From Macrolepiota albuminosa (taxonomy: Eukaryota; Basidiomycota; Agaricomycetes; Agaricales; Agaricaceae), in contig JAMWFC010000051.1 in assembly GCA_027475525.1 (NCBI GenBank), positions 2,836,616-2,900,615 of the forward strand: a stretch of DNA of 64,000 nt, in the 5' to 3' direction. The notes beneath the pieces are model-generated. The model had not been told where the DNA came from. It searched no databases and was given only the letters and a program-made list of their open reading frames with translations. Positions 11,024 to 21,487 of the stretch are shown here, piece after piece. A program made the position numbers and the translations under genes. The number at the start of each line of letters is the position of its first letter. Positions within the stretch are counted from its first letter, which is position 1.

Positions 11024-11399
11024 CGAGAACGAATTTTCGTTCTGCCTGAGTTCTTGGCCGGAGAGGCCATGGGTTGGTTTCGATGGGCAGTACTGCACGT
11101 CAATCGTGTCCAATATGACTGGACGTTTAAAGGAGTCCTTACAGGACTGTACGATCGATTCGTACACCCCTCAACGCTCCAGGATGCAAGGCGGGACTTC
11201 CAGTCCGCCAAGTATACCGAGAAGTTGGGAGTACAAGGGTTCTATGATACCCTTAATGACCATGCCCAGAACATGGCAGTATACCCGGACGGGTATACAA
11301 TGCTCAAAACGTTCTTGGATGGCATTCCAGCGGATATGCGCCGCTATTTGATACGTGAGGACGGCTTGTCCCCAGAAGTCAACGATGTGGAAGAATTCG

Positions 11400-11553
11400 T
11401 GGCATATGCCATCCGGTATGAGCAGTCTCTGAAGACTGCTAACCACTACGAACATCGGAGTGGACACAAAGGGGGATGGCATATGCCATCCGGTATGAGC
11501 AGTCTCTGAAGACTGCTAACCACTACGAACATCGGAGTGGACACAAAGGGGGA
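11400..11553. repeat. 77-bp-period duplication before the knuckle of element D
   Basis: Repeats the codons for AYAIRYEQSLKTANHYEHRS and shifts the frame ahead of the CCHC motif. Confidence 0.97.
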
Positions 11554-12199
11554 CCAGGCGACTACCGCCTGGTGGGACGCCCTCACGGGGTCAGCATGTG
11601 GGGACCTTCCTGGCCAAGAAGACCGATTTGGATCGTGACCGCAACACGCGGTTTGTTGTACGCAAGACCCCTGTTGCAAACCGAGGGCGGAGCCGCCCAT
11701 GCCCAGAGCGGGCGCCGGACGGAGAACGTCCTAAATCAAGGCCGGACTTCAAACCGGCCAACCCACCAGGTCAGACGGGGACTTGTTTCGTGTGTGGCCA
11801 ACCAGGCCACTACGCTACCAACTGCCCTGCAAAGCCAGGACCCCCGAGGAAGAGGTATACACCCCGCGCCCACCTTCGAGCTGCACATACTGCAGCCGCG
11901 AGTGGGAGTGACGGAGACGTATCTGCCGATTCTGAGGCGGAGAACCCCACAAACGACCAGGAGCCCCCAGAGGAGGCATCGGGCGCCGAGCCCGAGAGTG
12001 TGGTCGTGGAGGGGGAGGAGTACGTCACAGTCGACGTATATGACGACGTCTACGACAATGAGTATTACAGTCGCGACAGCGACTCTGAGTGCCTAGCGGC
12101 AATGACGGATTGGCCGTCCACAAATGATCCCGAACGGAATAACGTAGTTCGGATGAAGAAGGTGACCCTTCGTCGTGCAGAGGGCACTTTGCAGCGCCC

Positions 12200-12729
12200 T
12201 ACATTGAAGCGAGCAGACAAGGAGTGCCTGGTCTCGTATGTGGACGTAGACGGCCACAAGGCATGGACCCTATGGGACTCTGGGAGTACCACATCGGGCA
12301 TAACGCCCCAGTTCGCGTGGACGTAGACGGCCACAAGGCATGGACCCTATGGGACTCTGGGAGTACCACATCGGGCATAACGCCCCAGTTCGCACATGTG
12401 TACGAATATCCGTGCAGGAGTTGGATACGCCATTGGCGTTACAGCTGGGCACCGTAGGGAGCCGAGCCATGGTGCAGTACGGGACAAATGTGAATGTCCA
12501 AACGCCGGGCTCACGTAGCCGTGAATACATGGATGTAGCGAACTTCGATCGCTACGACATGATACTGGGAACGCCATTCATGCGGCGTAACAAAGTCATA
12601 TTAGACTTTGACCACTCTCAGGTGCTAGTGAATGGGAAAGTGATCCCAGCCGAGCGAGCTACAGCAGACGACATTGATAATCGTCTGCGACGTCATCGCA
12701 CTACGGAGAAACGCAAGGACTCTCCATGA
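12200..12729 (+). pseudogene. Element D aspartic protease region
   Basis: A retropepsin-like segment with WTLWDSGSTTSGITPQFA as the active-site D-S-G, followed by a basic/hydrophobic body and YDMILGTPFMRRNKVILDF, the ILG motif typical of Ty3/Gypsy proteases. The active-site block is written twice because of the duplication at 12240-12393, which also changes the frame. Once one copy is discounted, it is continuous with gag upstream. The ORF ends at 12727-12729 and the pol frame follows; whether gag and pol were one frame cannot be judged because of the neighbouring duplication at 12752. Confidence 0.85.
12240..12393. repeat. 77-bp-period duplication over the protease active site of element D
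   Basis: The D-S-G codons appear in both copies. Confidence 0.97.
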
Positions 12730-12751
12730 CTTGGCCGGCGCAGAGTGCCGA

Positions 12752-12905
12752 CCGTGGAGGATGGGGAGGAGGAAGTGCAGGCTATGCCTGGACTAAGCGC
12801 AGACCACAACGTGGTAATGATGAACGAGCCGTGGAGGATGGGGAGGAGGAAGTGCAGGCTATGCCTGGACTAAGCGCAGACCACAACGTGGTAATGATGA
12901 ACGAG
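12752..12905. repeat. 77-bp-period duplication after the protease of element D
   Basis: Repeats VEDGEEEVQAMPGLSADHNV codons; the two copies lie in different frames. Confidence 0.97.
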
Positions 12906-13015
12906 AGGAGTATCAAGCCTCCAAGAGGAGCAACGAGCGAATAATCGCTCCCGAGATTCGAGGCGCAAGGCCTCCAGACAAACGCCATCGCAAGGCAAGA
13001 CGACGGGAGGACTCA

Positions 13016-15524
13016 GTGGACGTATGTCCACCTACGTCCTCACGAGTCAAGTTGGAAGACTTGAAAGACAGCATTCGAGAGGCGGAAGCCTCAGTAGAGG
13101 GGGACGCACGATCTCTATGGGAACGACCAGCTCCCCTACCCGAGTACGACTGGGCATACGACCCCCAAATGCCGCAAGAGTGGAACAAGCTGGTGGCAGC
13201 CACGTGTGCGCGAAATGCGCACCAGAGATGGATGACCGTCAAACCAGCGTATCGCCAGCCAGCCCCGGACGAGGTATCCGTAGCGTACTCGCTTGTACGT
13301 GAGGGAAGAAGCCTCGTGGCTTATAAGGCAGCGGCAGCGGGTGCTCCGCTGAGACTACATATACCTGATGACAGTGTCAATCGGGTGCTCGCAATGCGCG
13401 AGCAGTATGCACCGCCGCCTCGGCCACCCTCAGAGACGGTGGAAGTACTTCCCCCGGTACGCATGAAGGGGAAGCAGAAGGCGACAAGCCTTCGTGAGGA
13501 AGATATCCCTCGGTTGCGTCAGCAATGGCAAGAAGAATTTGCCGACATGGTCAATGGGACCAAGGAGGAGCTCCCGCCATGGCGGGAGGTGAATCATGAG
13601 ATTAATCTCATAGACGAGAACAAGCAGTATAAGTACCACTTGCCGCGCTGTCCGCGCGCCCTCCAGGAGCAACTACGCGATAAGACTAATCGCTACTTGA
13701 ATGCTCAATGGTGGTCTTGCCGCGCTGTCCGCGCGCCCTCCAGGAGCAACTACGCGATAAGACTAATCGCTACTTGAATGCTCAATGGTGGTCCCATGCA
13801 CCACCGCTCAAGCTGCACCGTTATTGTGCATCCCGAAGAAGGATGGAACCCTTCGAACAGCTCTTGATGCGCGTCAGCGCAATGACAATACTATAAAGGA
13901 TGTAACTCCTTTACCAGATCAAGAGGTGATCCGGGAAGACGTGGCTCGGGCGAAGTATCGCTCGAAGATTGACCTTACTGACGCTTACAAGCAGGTGCGC
14001 ATTCGCACCGAGGACGTACCCAAGACCGTATTTGCGTCGATCATGGGTACATTCACGAGCAATATAATGCAGATTGGAGACTGCAATGCTCCAGCAACTT
14101 TCCAGAGGCTAATGACCTCTATCTTCCGAGACGTAATAGGACGTTTCATGCACGTCTACTTAGATGACATATTCATCTACTCGGATACCATGGAGGAGCA
14201 TGAGCAGCACCTCAGAGTCGTATTCGAACGACTGCGCAAGTACAAGTTGTACTTGAAGTGGAAAAAATGTGAGCTCTACGCTCAGAGTATAGACTGCCTA
14301 GGGCATGTCATAGACGAGCGGGGTATCCACCCTGATCAGGACAAGCTCGATCGTATTCGGGAGTGGCGCACGCCCTGAAACTACAATGACATCCAACGAT
14401 TCGTTGGTCTTGTCAACTACATATCGAGCTTCTTGCCCGATGTCACAGCCTATACTGGGCCACTTATGGCCATGACGCAGAACGGATCACCGTTCAATTG
14501 GAGGCCATTACACCAGCGGTGCTTCGAGATGGTCAAACGGATCTGTACGAAGACTCCGGTGATTCGACCGATCGACCCTAGACGGGACGAGCCAATATGG
14601 CTCATTTGCGACGCGTCCAAGACAGGCGTCGGGGCCATGTACGGCCAGGGAAGCAGCTGGCAGACGTGCCGTCCGGCAGGGTTCATGTCGAAGAAGTTCA
14701 CGACGGCCCAGCAAAACTATGCGGTGCACGAGTTGGAGACTCTTGCCATACTCGAGGCTCTCCTCAAGTGGGAGGATAAGCTGATGGGATACCCCATCCA
14801 CATCATAACGGACCACAAGGCCCTTGAGTTCTTTAAAACTCAGGTGAACTTGTCGCCGCGTCAGCGATGGTGGATAGACTACATGTCGAGATACCAGTTC
14901 AACATCACCTATGTTAAAGGTGAACTCAACAAAGTGGCAGACTGCTTGTCACGCTACTTTGAGAGTGATGTAGTCGGGGAGGCTCACGAGCCTCATGAGT
15001 ATGTGCAGGCAGACTGCCGCATAGACCCTGATGGAGAGGATCTACCTCTCCACCGATACCAGGAGCTCAGGGAGCATGTCCTGGAAGTACGCGCTATGCG
15101 TGACGATGAACGGAGGCAAAGCACTCGCCTCAGAGAGCAGCGTGAAGAATGGGACGTAGCCGCCCAGTTGCTCAAGGAGCATGAAGCCGTGGACCCAGCA
15201 TCCACTAGGGAGCACGAGCGCCACGATGTACCCGTTACGCTTGCGGAGATGCTCGAAGGCGAATTGCCTTCATCCCAGCCTCCTAGCCTGGTCAATGACG
15301 ACTTCCGGCAGGAGGTGGTGCAGGACTATGGTGATGATCCTCTCTTCGCCGAGATCATCGCCAATCCTGACGACCATCCTCGGTTCAGGCATGAGCCTGG
15401 TGGACTCATCACGACGGAGAACCGTCAAGGGGTGGCAGTGGTATGCCTCCTCCGTACGCGTACCATTGTTACGCGGGTCTTGGACCAGGCCCATGCCCTG
15501 GTGGGGCACTTTGGTGCCGCCTGA
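13016..15524 (+). pseudogene. Element D pol: reverse transcriptase and RNase H
   Basis: RT motifs in order: LLCIPKKDGTLRTALDARQRN, YRSKIDLTDAYKQVRI, APATFQRLMTSIFRDVIGRF and the catalytic YLDDIFIYSD (YLDD codons 14158-14169). RNase H follows with WLICDASKTGVGAMYGQG, HELETLAILEALLKWEDKLM and IITDHKALEFF, and the region ends at the integrase linker. Two in-frame TGA codons (14376-14378 before NYNDIQRFVG and 15522-15524 before TLGYIRRW) sit where CGA (Arg) is expected. The duplication 13639-13793 adds a frameshift just before the RT core. The motifs are intact, so the family was active recently, but this copy cannot make full-length Pol. Confidence 0.93.
13639..13793. repeat. 77-bp-period duplication ahead of the RT core of element D
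   Basis: Repeats codons for LPRCPRALQEQLRDKTNRYL and separates the upstream linker from the RT frame. Confidence 0.97.
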
Positions 15525-16784
15525 ACATTGGGCTACATCCGGCGATGGTATTGGTGGCCACGTATGGCCCAAGAAGTGACTAAGTTTTGCGCGTCCTGCG
15601 CAGCGTGTCAGAGGGCAAAGTTGCCCCCTGGATCCCCTCTCGGGAAGCTACACCAGCTACCCGTGCCGGTGAAACCCTGGGACTCAATTGGAATGGACTT
15701 CATAGGTCCCTTTCCCGAGTCCAGAGGGTTCGATTACCTCTGGGTAGTCATATGTCGCATGACAAGCATGGTGCACCTCATACCGGTGCGAACTACGCTG
15801 ACGGCTAAGGAGCTGTCGTGGATCTACCTGAGGGAGATCGTTAGGCTGCATGGGCTGCCTAGCACCATTGTGAGCGATCGTGACTCAAAGTTCACGTCTC
15901 AATGGTGGAGAGAACTCCACAAACTGCTAGGAGCGCGACTCCTCATGTCGACGTCCTTCCATCCGCAGACGGATGGGCAGACAGAGCGGGTTAACCGCAG
16001 TATAGGTCAGATTTTGAGGGCAGTTGTTCGCCCTGACCAACGGGACTGGGTGGACTGGTGTCCACTCACTGAGTTCGCGATTAACACGAGTATCTCGGAG
16101 ACCACAGGGTATGCGCCCTTTGAACTCAACGGAGGGTACTTGCCCTCCATGCTGCACGAAGTTCGTGCTGATACGGTAGCTCACCGTGGAGTTGTCGAGT
16201 TCGCCAGGCAGGCCCTGGAGAACATCGCGGCGGCGCATGACGCCATCATAGAGGCGCGAGTCTTTCAGGCGAAGAACGCCAATCACCGTAGGCGAACAGA
16301 CCCGCCAATAGCTGTAGGAGCGTTGGTATACTTATCAACGCGTAATCTGAGGCTCCCGAAGGGACGGGCGAGTAAACTCTGCCCGAAATGGGTAGGCCCG
16401 TACCGCGTCCTAGACGCGGAGCCAAGTACCTCCAACTACGTGTTGGAGCTGCCTCTGGCATTACAGGAACAACGCATCGTTCCTAAGTTTCATGTGTCGC
16501 TGTTGCGACCTTATAGCGCGTCTGACGATGCGCTGTTTCCTAACAGGGCGACCCCGGGCCCCTATGATTTTGGGGCTCGAGACGATGACGAATGGTTCGT
16601 CGAGTGCATAATTGGGCACCGGTGGACTGAGCGTAACACGCTCGAGTTTGAGGTACGATGGTCCCTGGGGGACACAACATGGGAGCCACACTCCCATTGC
16701 TCCAAGCTAGCAGCACTTGACCGTTATTTGGAGTTGAAGGGCGTTAAGCGCCCACATCAATTAAGTAAGCGTGCCGGCGCTTAA
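15525..16784 (+). CDS. Element D integrase with C-terminal chromodomain
   Basis: The zinc-binding histidines (AHALVGHFG) lie just before the TGA at 15522 and the cysteines (CASCAACQRAK) just after it. The catalytic core shows GMDFIGPFPE, IVSDRDSKFTSQWW and DGQTERVNRSIGQI for the D-D-E triad. A GPY/F-type module follows (PKWVGPYRVLDAE), and the end carries a chromodomain (EWFVECIIGHRW, LEFEVRWSLGDTTWEPHSH) at about 16590-16700. This places element D among chromoviruses of the Tf1/sushi type, whose chromodomain is known to steer integration toward marked chromatin. The ORF is open from 15528 to TAA at 16784. Confidence 0.95.
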   Translation, partial: TLGYIRRWYWWPRMAQEVTKFCASCAACQRAKLPPGSPLGKLHQLPVPVKPWDSIGMDFIGPFPESRGFDYLWVVICRMTSMVHLIPVRTTLTAKELSWIYLREIVRLHGLPSTIVSDRDSKFTSQWWRELHKLLGARLLMSTSFHPQTDGQTERVNRSIGQILRAVVRPDQRDWVDWCPLTEFAINTSISETTGYAPFELNGGYLPSMLHEVRADTVAHRGVVEFARQALENIAAAHDAIIEARVFQAKNANHRRRTDPPIAVGALVYLSTRNLRLPKGRASKLCPKWVGPYRVLDAEPSTSNYVLELPLALQEQRIVPKFHVSLLRPYSASDDALFPNRATPGPYDFGARDDDEWFVECIIGHRWTERNTLEFEVRWSLGDTTWEPHSHCSKLAALDRYLELKGVKRPHQLSKRAGA

Positions 16785-16887
16785 TTTGATCGGCAGTGCC
16801 GATCGCGGCTTGGCTGAGTTGGTCAGCAGCTGTGGCTGAAACACGTCTTAAAAGGCGAAATTTCTTTTTCGCCTTTTTTCCCCAACC

Positions 16888-19800
16888 ATGGACAGCATGC
16901 CCGTGGACGTAAGTGACCAGCAGCAGCAGCAGCTACAGCAGCAGCCATTTGAGAGTACGCCGTCGGTCTTACCGTCGGCTGAAGGGGGGGGGCAGATGGC
17001 TCCCCCGCTGACCCAAAATGCGCCCCAGTGGGGACAATCGCAACAGGCGGTGGGCTTCCCACAGCAGCAGCAACAACCAGCGGCGGGCTACCTGCCGCAG
17101 CAGCCGGTGATCAGTGGCTATCCGCCACTTCAAACTATGCAGGGCAACTTCATGCCCCAGAACGCACCTGTGGGCGGCTATCAGCCCCAACAACCAGCAC
17201 CGGGCACTTATGCGCCACATCACACCGAGGGCCAATTCCAGCAACAGGCCTACGGGGGGCTAGTCAGCCCCCAAGCAGCGCCGGCATGGAGGCAGCTTGC
17301 CCCTGTACCGGCAACAGGGCAACTGGGGACACATCCTTTTCCCCAGTTTACCGCCCCGGCGCACTACCCTGGGATGGGTGGTGTGCCCGTAATGATGCCG
17401 TACCCCCCGGCTTGGATGGGGGCTTGGGGCGCAATGCCCCAGTACAGCGACTCGCATGAGTTGCAAGCCAAGGGAGGCCGGTCGATTTCCCTGTCGACCA
17501 CAGTACCAACCGATAACCTAGAGGGACGCCGAGCATCCCTCGTGCAGGCCACCGCGGCCATTGAGAGAGCAGAAACTCTCAATACAGAACGAAGCGTCGG
17601 ATCATCGTCCGATGCGCCGACGGAGAGCCTGGCCAAGCTCTCCTTGCTACAGCGGCTGGAAATGCCGCACCAATCCGAGCCCAGCTCGGAAGAAGAGTCG
17701 CGTCCTCGACGCGACAAAGGAAAAGCACGGGCTGTCGAGCCCACTCACAGCCAGGACTTAGTCCTGGCTACCCTTCTCCAACGTCTTGGAGATAACGGGT
17801 ACGATGTACCCGCAGAGTCGTCATTCCTCCGCGATGCGGAGGCAGTCGTCCTCATCTGCCGGATGATGGACGACATGGATCATATGCGCGCTCAGCGCAA
17901 AACTGATCTCCTTGCCATTTCGGCCGCTCGTAAGCGGCAGACTACACCCCCGAGTCGGGACACCGACTCCAGCAAAAGGGCGCGTCGGCAAGGAGTGGAG
18001 GACGCGCCCTCCCGCTCGATTAAGTCGAGCGTTGCTGCCCCCGGCCGGGAGGCCGGTCTAGGACGGGACATCCTCCCTTATGAAGATGTTCCTGCTCCAG
18101 CCGCCCCCCGGCTTATCCAGCGCCTCGCCAGCGGCGCGTCTGAGGTCGCGTCTTCACGACCAGTATCCGTGGTATCCACCACGTACTCTGGGGAGCAGAG
18201 TTCCAGGGGTGTGAGCACACGCCCCACTGAGGCCAAGGCCTCACAACCCCGAAAGGATCGTCGGGGTAAGCAGCCGGAAGTGCGCGCCTACGTCAACGTG
18301 CACTTCCCCGAGGATGCCCCGAAAGGGGCCCCAGGGGCTAACATCCCCTTTTTACCCGCTATACTGGTAGAGGGCCTGCCAGCCCGACTCCCGCGGTGTG
18401 TGTGGGCAATGGACCCACAATCTGAGAAGTCGGAGCCGGAGAGGCTGCCTTCCCCTCCCTCCGACGACGATTGGTATGAGGAGCCTGAAGAGGCTCGTAT
18501 GGAATCCCCAGTGCCGCACGAGACGGCGGCACAGCGTATGGCGCGCGAACAGCGCAACAGCAACCGACGAGCCAAGATGGAGCGTCGGGCGCAGAACAGC
18601 GCCAAACGAGGGGCCGCCCTCCTTGAGGACGAAACTGGGCGCATCCCTGATGCGCTCGGTGTGGTGATCTACCGTGATCACACTATTGAGCGCCAGAACT
18701 CATTCTTTGGCGCGGGGTTGGCTCCCCAATTCTATTGGTCGCCAAGGACCAATACCATCTTCGTCGGGCAAGAAGCCCGCGCAGCCAGGTCCTTCGAGGA
18801 CGACAAACCGGGCAACGCCGCCGCGACGCCCCACAACAGTAAGGTGTACCAAGTTGCACCTCGCGGGTTTCCCCGCAGTCCTCGAGAAGTCCGCAGACTT
18901 CACGCACTGGTCAACAACCAGTTTACGCCGCTTCGGCAGCGTCAGTTGGGCTACCTCTTGCTCAACGAATTCAAGCGGGTGGCGCTCAACTGCCACCCTA
19001 CGGCCCGAGACAGAGCTATGTCTCATTTACTTGACGAGGTCGAGTATAGGACTATCGCGGTACCCTTCGCGAGTCCAGAGGAGCGGGAGAGTTTTCCGCA
19101 AATGATTGTGCCGTCGCGGCTCTATCGCCGCAAAGAGGGAGGGAAGATTGCCTTCGTCGGCCTTACCCCCCCTGATCCAAAGCAACCATTTGCTTTGGAC
19201 TACCTGGGCTCATACGCCCTCCTCTATGGACGTCCTGGGACGTCCAATGTGTGGACCGGTCTGGCCATGGACCGAGCCATGCGCATTCATTGGCGCAGCC
19301 TCTTTGGGTTTGCGCTTGTACGCGCCCTCAGCGCCAGCCGCCCCTCTAAGGCCACGGTACACAAGTACCTGGCCTACGTCTTCGCCAGGCCAGGCCTCTA
19401 TAAAGAGGCCGTGGCCGAGTACGAGGCGGCCACGGGGCGAGTCTTTGAGCCCATCCACGCTGACGACCCTACCTTCGAGGTTCGGGCTGTGGACATTCCG
19501 GAAGCGTCAGCTTCCGTGTTCTCCACTTCGGACGTGTTACGCGTCCTTCTTCACAATCAAATCCCAGTCAGCTGGGCTGACCACGCGTACACTTATGGGG
19601 TCACCTACTTGGCCCATCTATTCTTCAGCGACAGCCGGCTCTACAACGAGGCGGCTGCTATCGACGACGAGAGGCTACAACGCCTTGATCACTACGGTAC
19701 ACCCCAGTCCATCCCTCAGTGGGATGGGTGGCGCGAGGCCACCATCGGCGATCGTCAACGCCTGATGCTCCAGCAGCAGGACAGTCGTCGTGCATACGAC

Positions 19801-20028
19801 GACGCGCTTGCCAAGGGGATGTACCTCTCTATCGGGCAAGACATTCATGCCCACGAAATCTGGACGCGCCAGTACCCGTCCGACACCGGGGATCTGCCTG
19901 ATCCCCAACCAACCGTCTCGGGGTCGACCATCGACCCCAATCTCACACTGTCCCCCCTCCAGGACTATGACGATTCCCTGCCTGTAGCAGGGCCTTCGGG
20001 TACTTCTTACGCGCCCGCCCGAGGATGA
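16888..20028 (+). CDS. Element D accessory ORF after pol, unknown function
   Basis: An uninterrupted 1046-codon ORF on the sense strand, 103 bp after pol and wholly inside the LTRs. Residues 1-190 are rich in Gln, Pro, Gly and Tyr and look disordered. Residues 200-560 are charged and Ser/Arg-rich with nuclear-localisation-like basic clusters (SKRARR, RKDRRGKQ). The C-terminal half (about 600-1000) looks folded and helical (GYLLLNEFKRVALNCHPTAR, DVLRVLLHNQIPVSWADHAY). No signal peptide or membrane segment is visible, so it does not look like an envelope protein despite its env position. No catalytic motif is recognised. The written C-terminus is distorted by the duplication 20018-20171; the shifted frame there reads EDELLDYDMDDATADPFREP and stops at the TGA near 20200. 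Confidence 0.8.
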   Translation: MDSMPVDVSDQQQQQLQQQPFESTPSVLPSAEGGGQMAPPLTQNAPQWGQSQQAVGFPQQQQQPAAGYLPQQPVISGYPPLQTMQGNFMPQNAPVGGYQPQQPAPGTYAPHHTEGQFQQQAYGGLVSPQAAPAWRQLAPVPATGQLGTHPFPQFTAPAHYPGMGGVPVMMPYPPAWMGAWGAMPQYSDSHELQAKGGRSISLSTTVPTDNLEGRRASLVQATAAIERAETLNTERSVGSSSDAPTESLAKLSLLQRLEMPHQSEPSSEEESRPRRDKGKARAVEPTHSQDLVLATLLQRLGDNGYDVPAESSFLRDAEAVVLICRMMDDMDHMRAQRKTDLLAISAARKRQTTPPSRDTDSSKRARRQGVEDAPSRSIKSSVAAPGREAGLGRDILPYEDVPAPAAPRLIQRLASGASEVASSRPVSVVSTTYSGEQSSRGVSTRPTEAKASQPRKDRRGKQPEVRAYVNVHFPEDAPKGAPGANIPFLPAILVEGLPARLPRCVWAMDPQSEKSEPERLPSPPSDDDWYEEPEEARMESPVPHETAAQRMAREQRNSNRRAKMERRAQNSAKRGAALLEDETGRIPDALGVVIYRDHTIERQNSFFGAGLAPQFYWSPRTNTIFVGQEARAARSFEDDKPGNAAATPHNSKVYQVAPRGFPRSPREVRRLHALVNNQFTPLRQRQLGYLLLNEFKRVALNCHPTARDRAMSHLLDEVEYRTIAVPFASPEERESFPQMIVPSRLYRRKEGGKIAFVGLTPPDPKQPFALDYLGSYALLYGRPGTSNVWTGLAMDRAMRIHWRSLFGFALVRALSASRPSKATVHKYLAYVFARPGLYKEAVAEYEAATGRVFEPIHADDPTFEVRAVDIPEASASVFSTSDVLRVLLHNQIPVSWADHAYTYGVTYLAHLFFSDSRLYNEAAAIDDERLQRLDHYGTPQSIPQWDGWREATIGDRQRLMLQQQDSRRAYDDALAKGMYLSIGQDIHAHEIWTRQYPSDTGDLPDPQPTVSGSTIDPNLTLSPLQDYDDSLPVAGPSGTSYAPARG

Positions 20029-20171
20029 ACTCCTCGACTACGACATGGACGACGCAACTGCCGATCCATTCCGGGAGCCTGGGGACTCTCCCATCCCGAG
20101 GATGAACTCCTCGACTACGACATGGACGACGCAACTGCCGATCCATTCCGGGAGCCTGGGGACTCTCCCAT
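20018..20171. repeat. 77-bp-period duplication at the end of the accessory ORF
   Basis: Truncates the ORF at 20028; an acidic C-terminal reading frame continues in both copies. Confidence 0.97.
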
Positions 20172-20247
20172 TGCCCCCGTCCCAGACTTACCAACGGCAT
20201 GACCGTCGTATTATCTCGAGACCGTAGCTCGGTCTGATTGGGGGGTG

Positions 20248-20480
20248 TGTAGCGTAGTCCGCTATGTGGCGTTGGCCACATAGCTTTACTTACTGTATAT
20301 TAGTAAATATTATATTATATTTATTATAATATAATATTATTTACATTCGTATATAATTAGTTACTCAGCTGCTTACAAAGCAGCTTAATTTTGTTTTACA
20401 CTACATAGTCAATAGACCGGTCTGGTCTGATTCTGTACTGTGTGAACTTAAGCTCTCACAAATCCTGTAACTTCGTTACA
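20248..20480 (+). repeat. 3' LTR of element D
   Basis: Identical to the 5' LTR over 233 bp except ACATTCGTAT here against ACATTTGTAT there, a CpG-to-TpG change in the 5' copy. Confidence 0.95.
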
Positions 20481-21452
20481 GTGCCGAACCTGAAGATTAC
20501 GATTTTGACATGAACTAGCAAGCACAAGCTTAAATAGCCAGACAGCCTTCTTCATCCGTCGTCTCTGTAAATTCATCGGAGTCCTTCCCTACCTCCAGAT
20601 CCTGCATCTTCGCTTTTCCTTTTCCCTTCTTCTTTTTCTCTTTGACCTTGACCCTCTTTGCCTTAACTTCTTCAACTTTTAATTTCTTACGCCAAACTTT
20701 GCTCTTTTCTTCTCGTGCCCTTTTTTGCTTTTCTTCAAGTTCCTCTGGATCGATTGCATCACCCCAAAGTCTGCTGTTGTCAGCAAGGAGTTTATCACAA
20801 GCTTTGTTAGCTGGATTTGAGTCTAACCATTCCTGACGAACCATCCATTGTTGGGCTTTGTTTTTGATTGAGTTTGCATGTGGCGGTTTGTAGTCTTTAG
20901 CTTCTCCTCGGACCCTCAGTGTATATTTGATTGACTGGTCAGGGTCAGGTACAGCATCAAGTGCTTGGTAGAATTTGTTCAGCTAAATGCTAGTGAGTAA
21001 CTTATATGCAATGCTTAGCAGAAATTAACTCACAATATCAGTTCGGTAAACAGGAGGATGCGAGATATATCGACCTGGAACAAGCTTTCCATTGTCATTG
21101 TAACAGTCTTTATCATCCAACATTAGAGTTGAAGTCATGGCGGCGTTATACTTCGGGTCCTGCCATTTGCTGTCATGTGGAAGTTTGTCACGTTTCTTGA
21201 TACGTACTTTCAATTTCTAATTTTTGACAGGGATCAATAGTTTATGAATGTTGAAAATTGACTTACTCCTTGCTGTCGTGAGTGACAACTAGATCTAGCT
21301 GTTTCGGTAATTTCCATGCTGTTCCGTACACCTTTCTGACCATCATTATCAGCTATCTCCATATCTTGGACCATGCCAATATTTGACGAGATCGCCTTCT
21401 TGCGTTGGGCTCGTTTGAACTCTTTCGCAAGGTCTTTGAATTTCTGAATTAT

Positions 21453-21487
21453 GCAAGCTTCACGATCATCTTTACTGACGTGTTTGA
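21453..21487. repeat. Left copy of 35-bp duplication flanking element C
   Basis: Directly abuts the 5' LTR. It matches 35004-35038, which directly abuts the 3' LTR, with two differences, both CG here changed to CA or TG. The sequence is H2 coding DNA. Confidence 0.9.

Larger units (their letters stand above)
9190..12130 (+). pseudogene. Element D gag (broken)
   Basis: Begins MSNPIPAAPTDGGRNAHDLR and encodes an acidic, disordered N-terminal region up to a TGA at 10537-10539 that replaces CGA. The capsid-like region follows (LPDGVKLRKADSRHIRAYTG, FTAEFLAGEAMGWFRW-like core, GFYDTLNDHAQNMAVYPDGY, GIPADMRRYLIREDGLSPEV). Last is a basic region with a standard knuckle CFVCGQPGHYATNC at about 11784-11825 (C-x2-C-x4-H-x4-C). 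Duplications at 10870 and 11400 shift the frame, so at most a truncated Gag could be made from the sequence as written. Part of this damage is probably assembly error; the TGA is probably real. Confidence 0.85.
8826..20480 (+). mobile_element. Element D: complete chromovirus-type Gypsy element with an extra ORF
   Basis: Full-length insertion of 11,655 bp with 233-bp LTRs (8826-9058, 20248-20480) that differ at one CpG site, and a 5-bp target duplication GTGCC (8821-8825 and 20481-20485). The order is gag with knuckle, protease, RT, RNase H, integrase with C-terminal chromodomain, then a separate 1046-codon ORF before the 3' LTR. Near-identical LTRs indicate a recent insertion. Three CGA-to-TGA stops (10537, 14376, 15522) and several 77-bp duplications break gag-pol, while the extra ORF is uninterrupted. 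The G run TTGGGGGG just before 20248 is the likely polypurine tract. No classical TGG-starting PBS follows the 5' LTR. Confidence 0.95.
8170..20518 (+). pseudogene. H1: 3' end of a disrupted multi-exon gene of unknown function
   Basis: Three exons remain. Exon a runs from the LTR edge at 8170 to about 8480 (GMSFVASQVARLIPYIRKDG and, after a TGA that replaces an expected CGA, IQNLFVIQVP and GLIRRLQDGANIPPFPWDM). Exon b, about 8537-8690, encodes GIQVTFADEFLPSEVIPVSQ and ends WVSISFDH before a GTATGT donor. The last exon starts just before element D and finishes after it with IGAEPEDYDFDMN and TAG (20516-20518). The start is missing. The SFVASQVA-type segment faintly recalls the C-terminal part of TNP2/KDZ-type transposon proteins, but I cannot confirm this. 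The stop is 11 bp from that of the convergent gene H2, so H1 and H2 may be the two genes of one older DNA transposon. Confidence 0.6.

Noticed and set aside
16888..20028. Retroviral-type envelope in element D
   Set aside because: The position fits, but there is no signal peptide, no transmembrane anchor and no cysteine-rich ectodomain.
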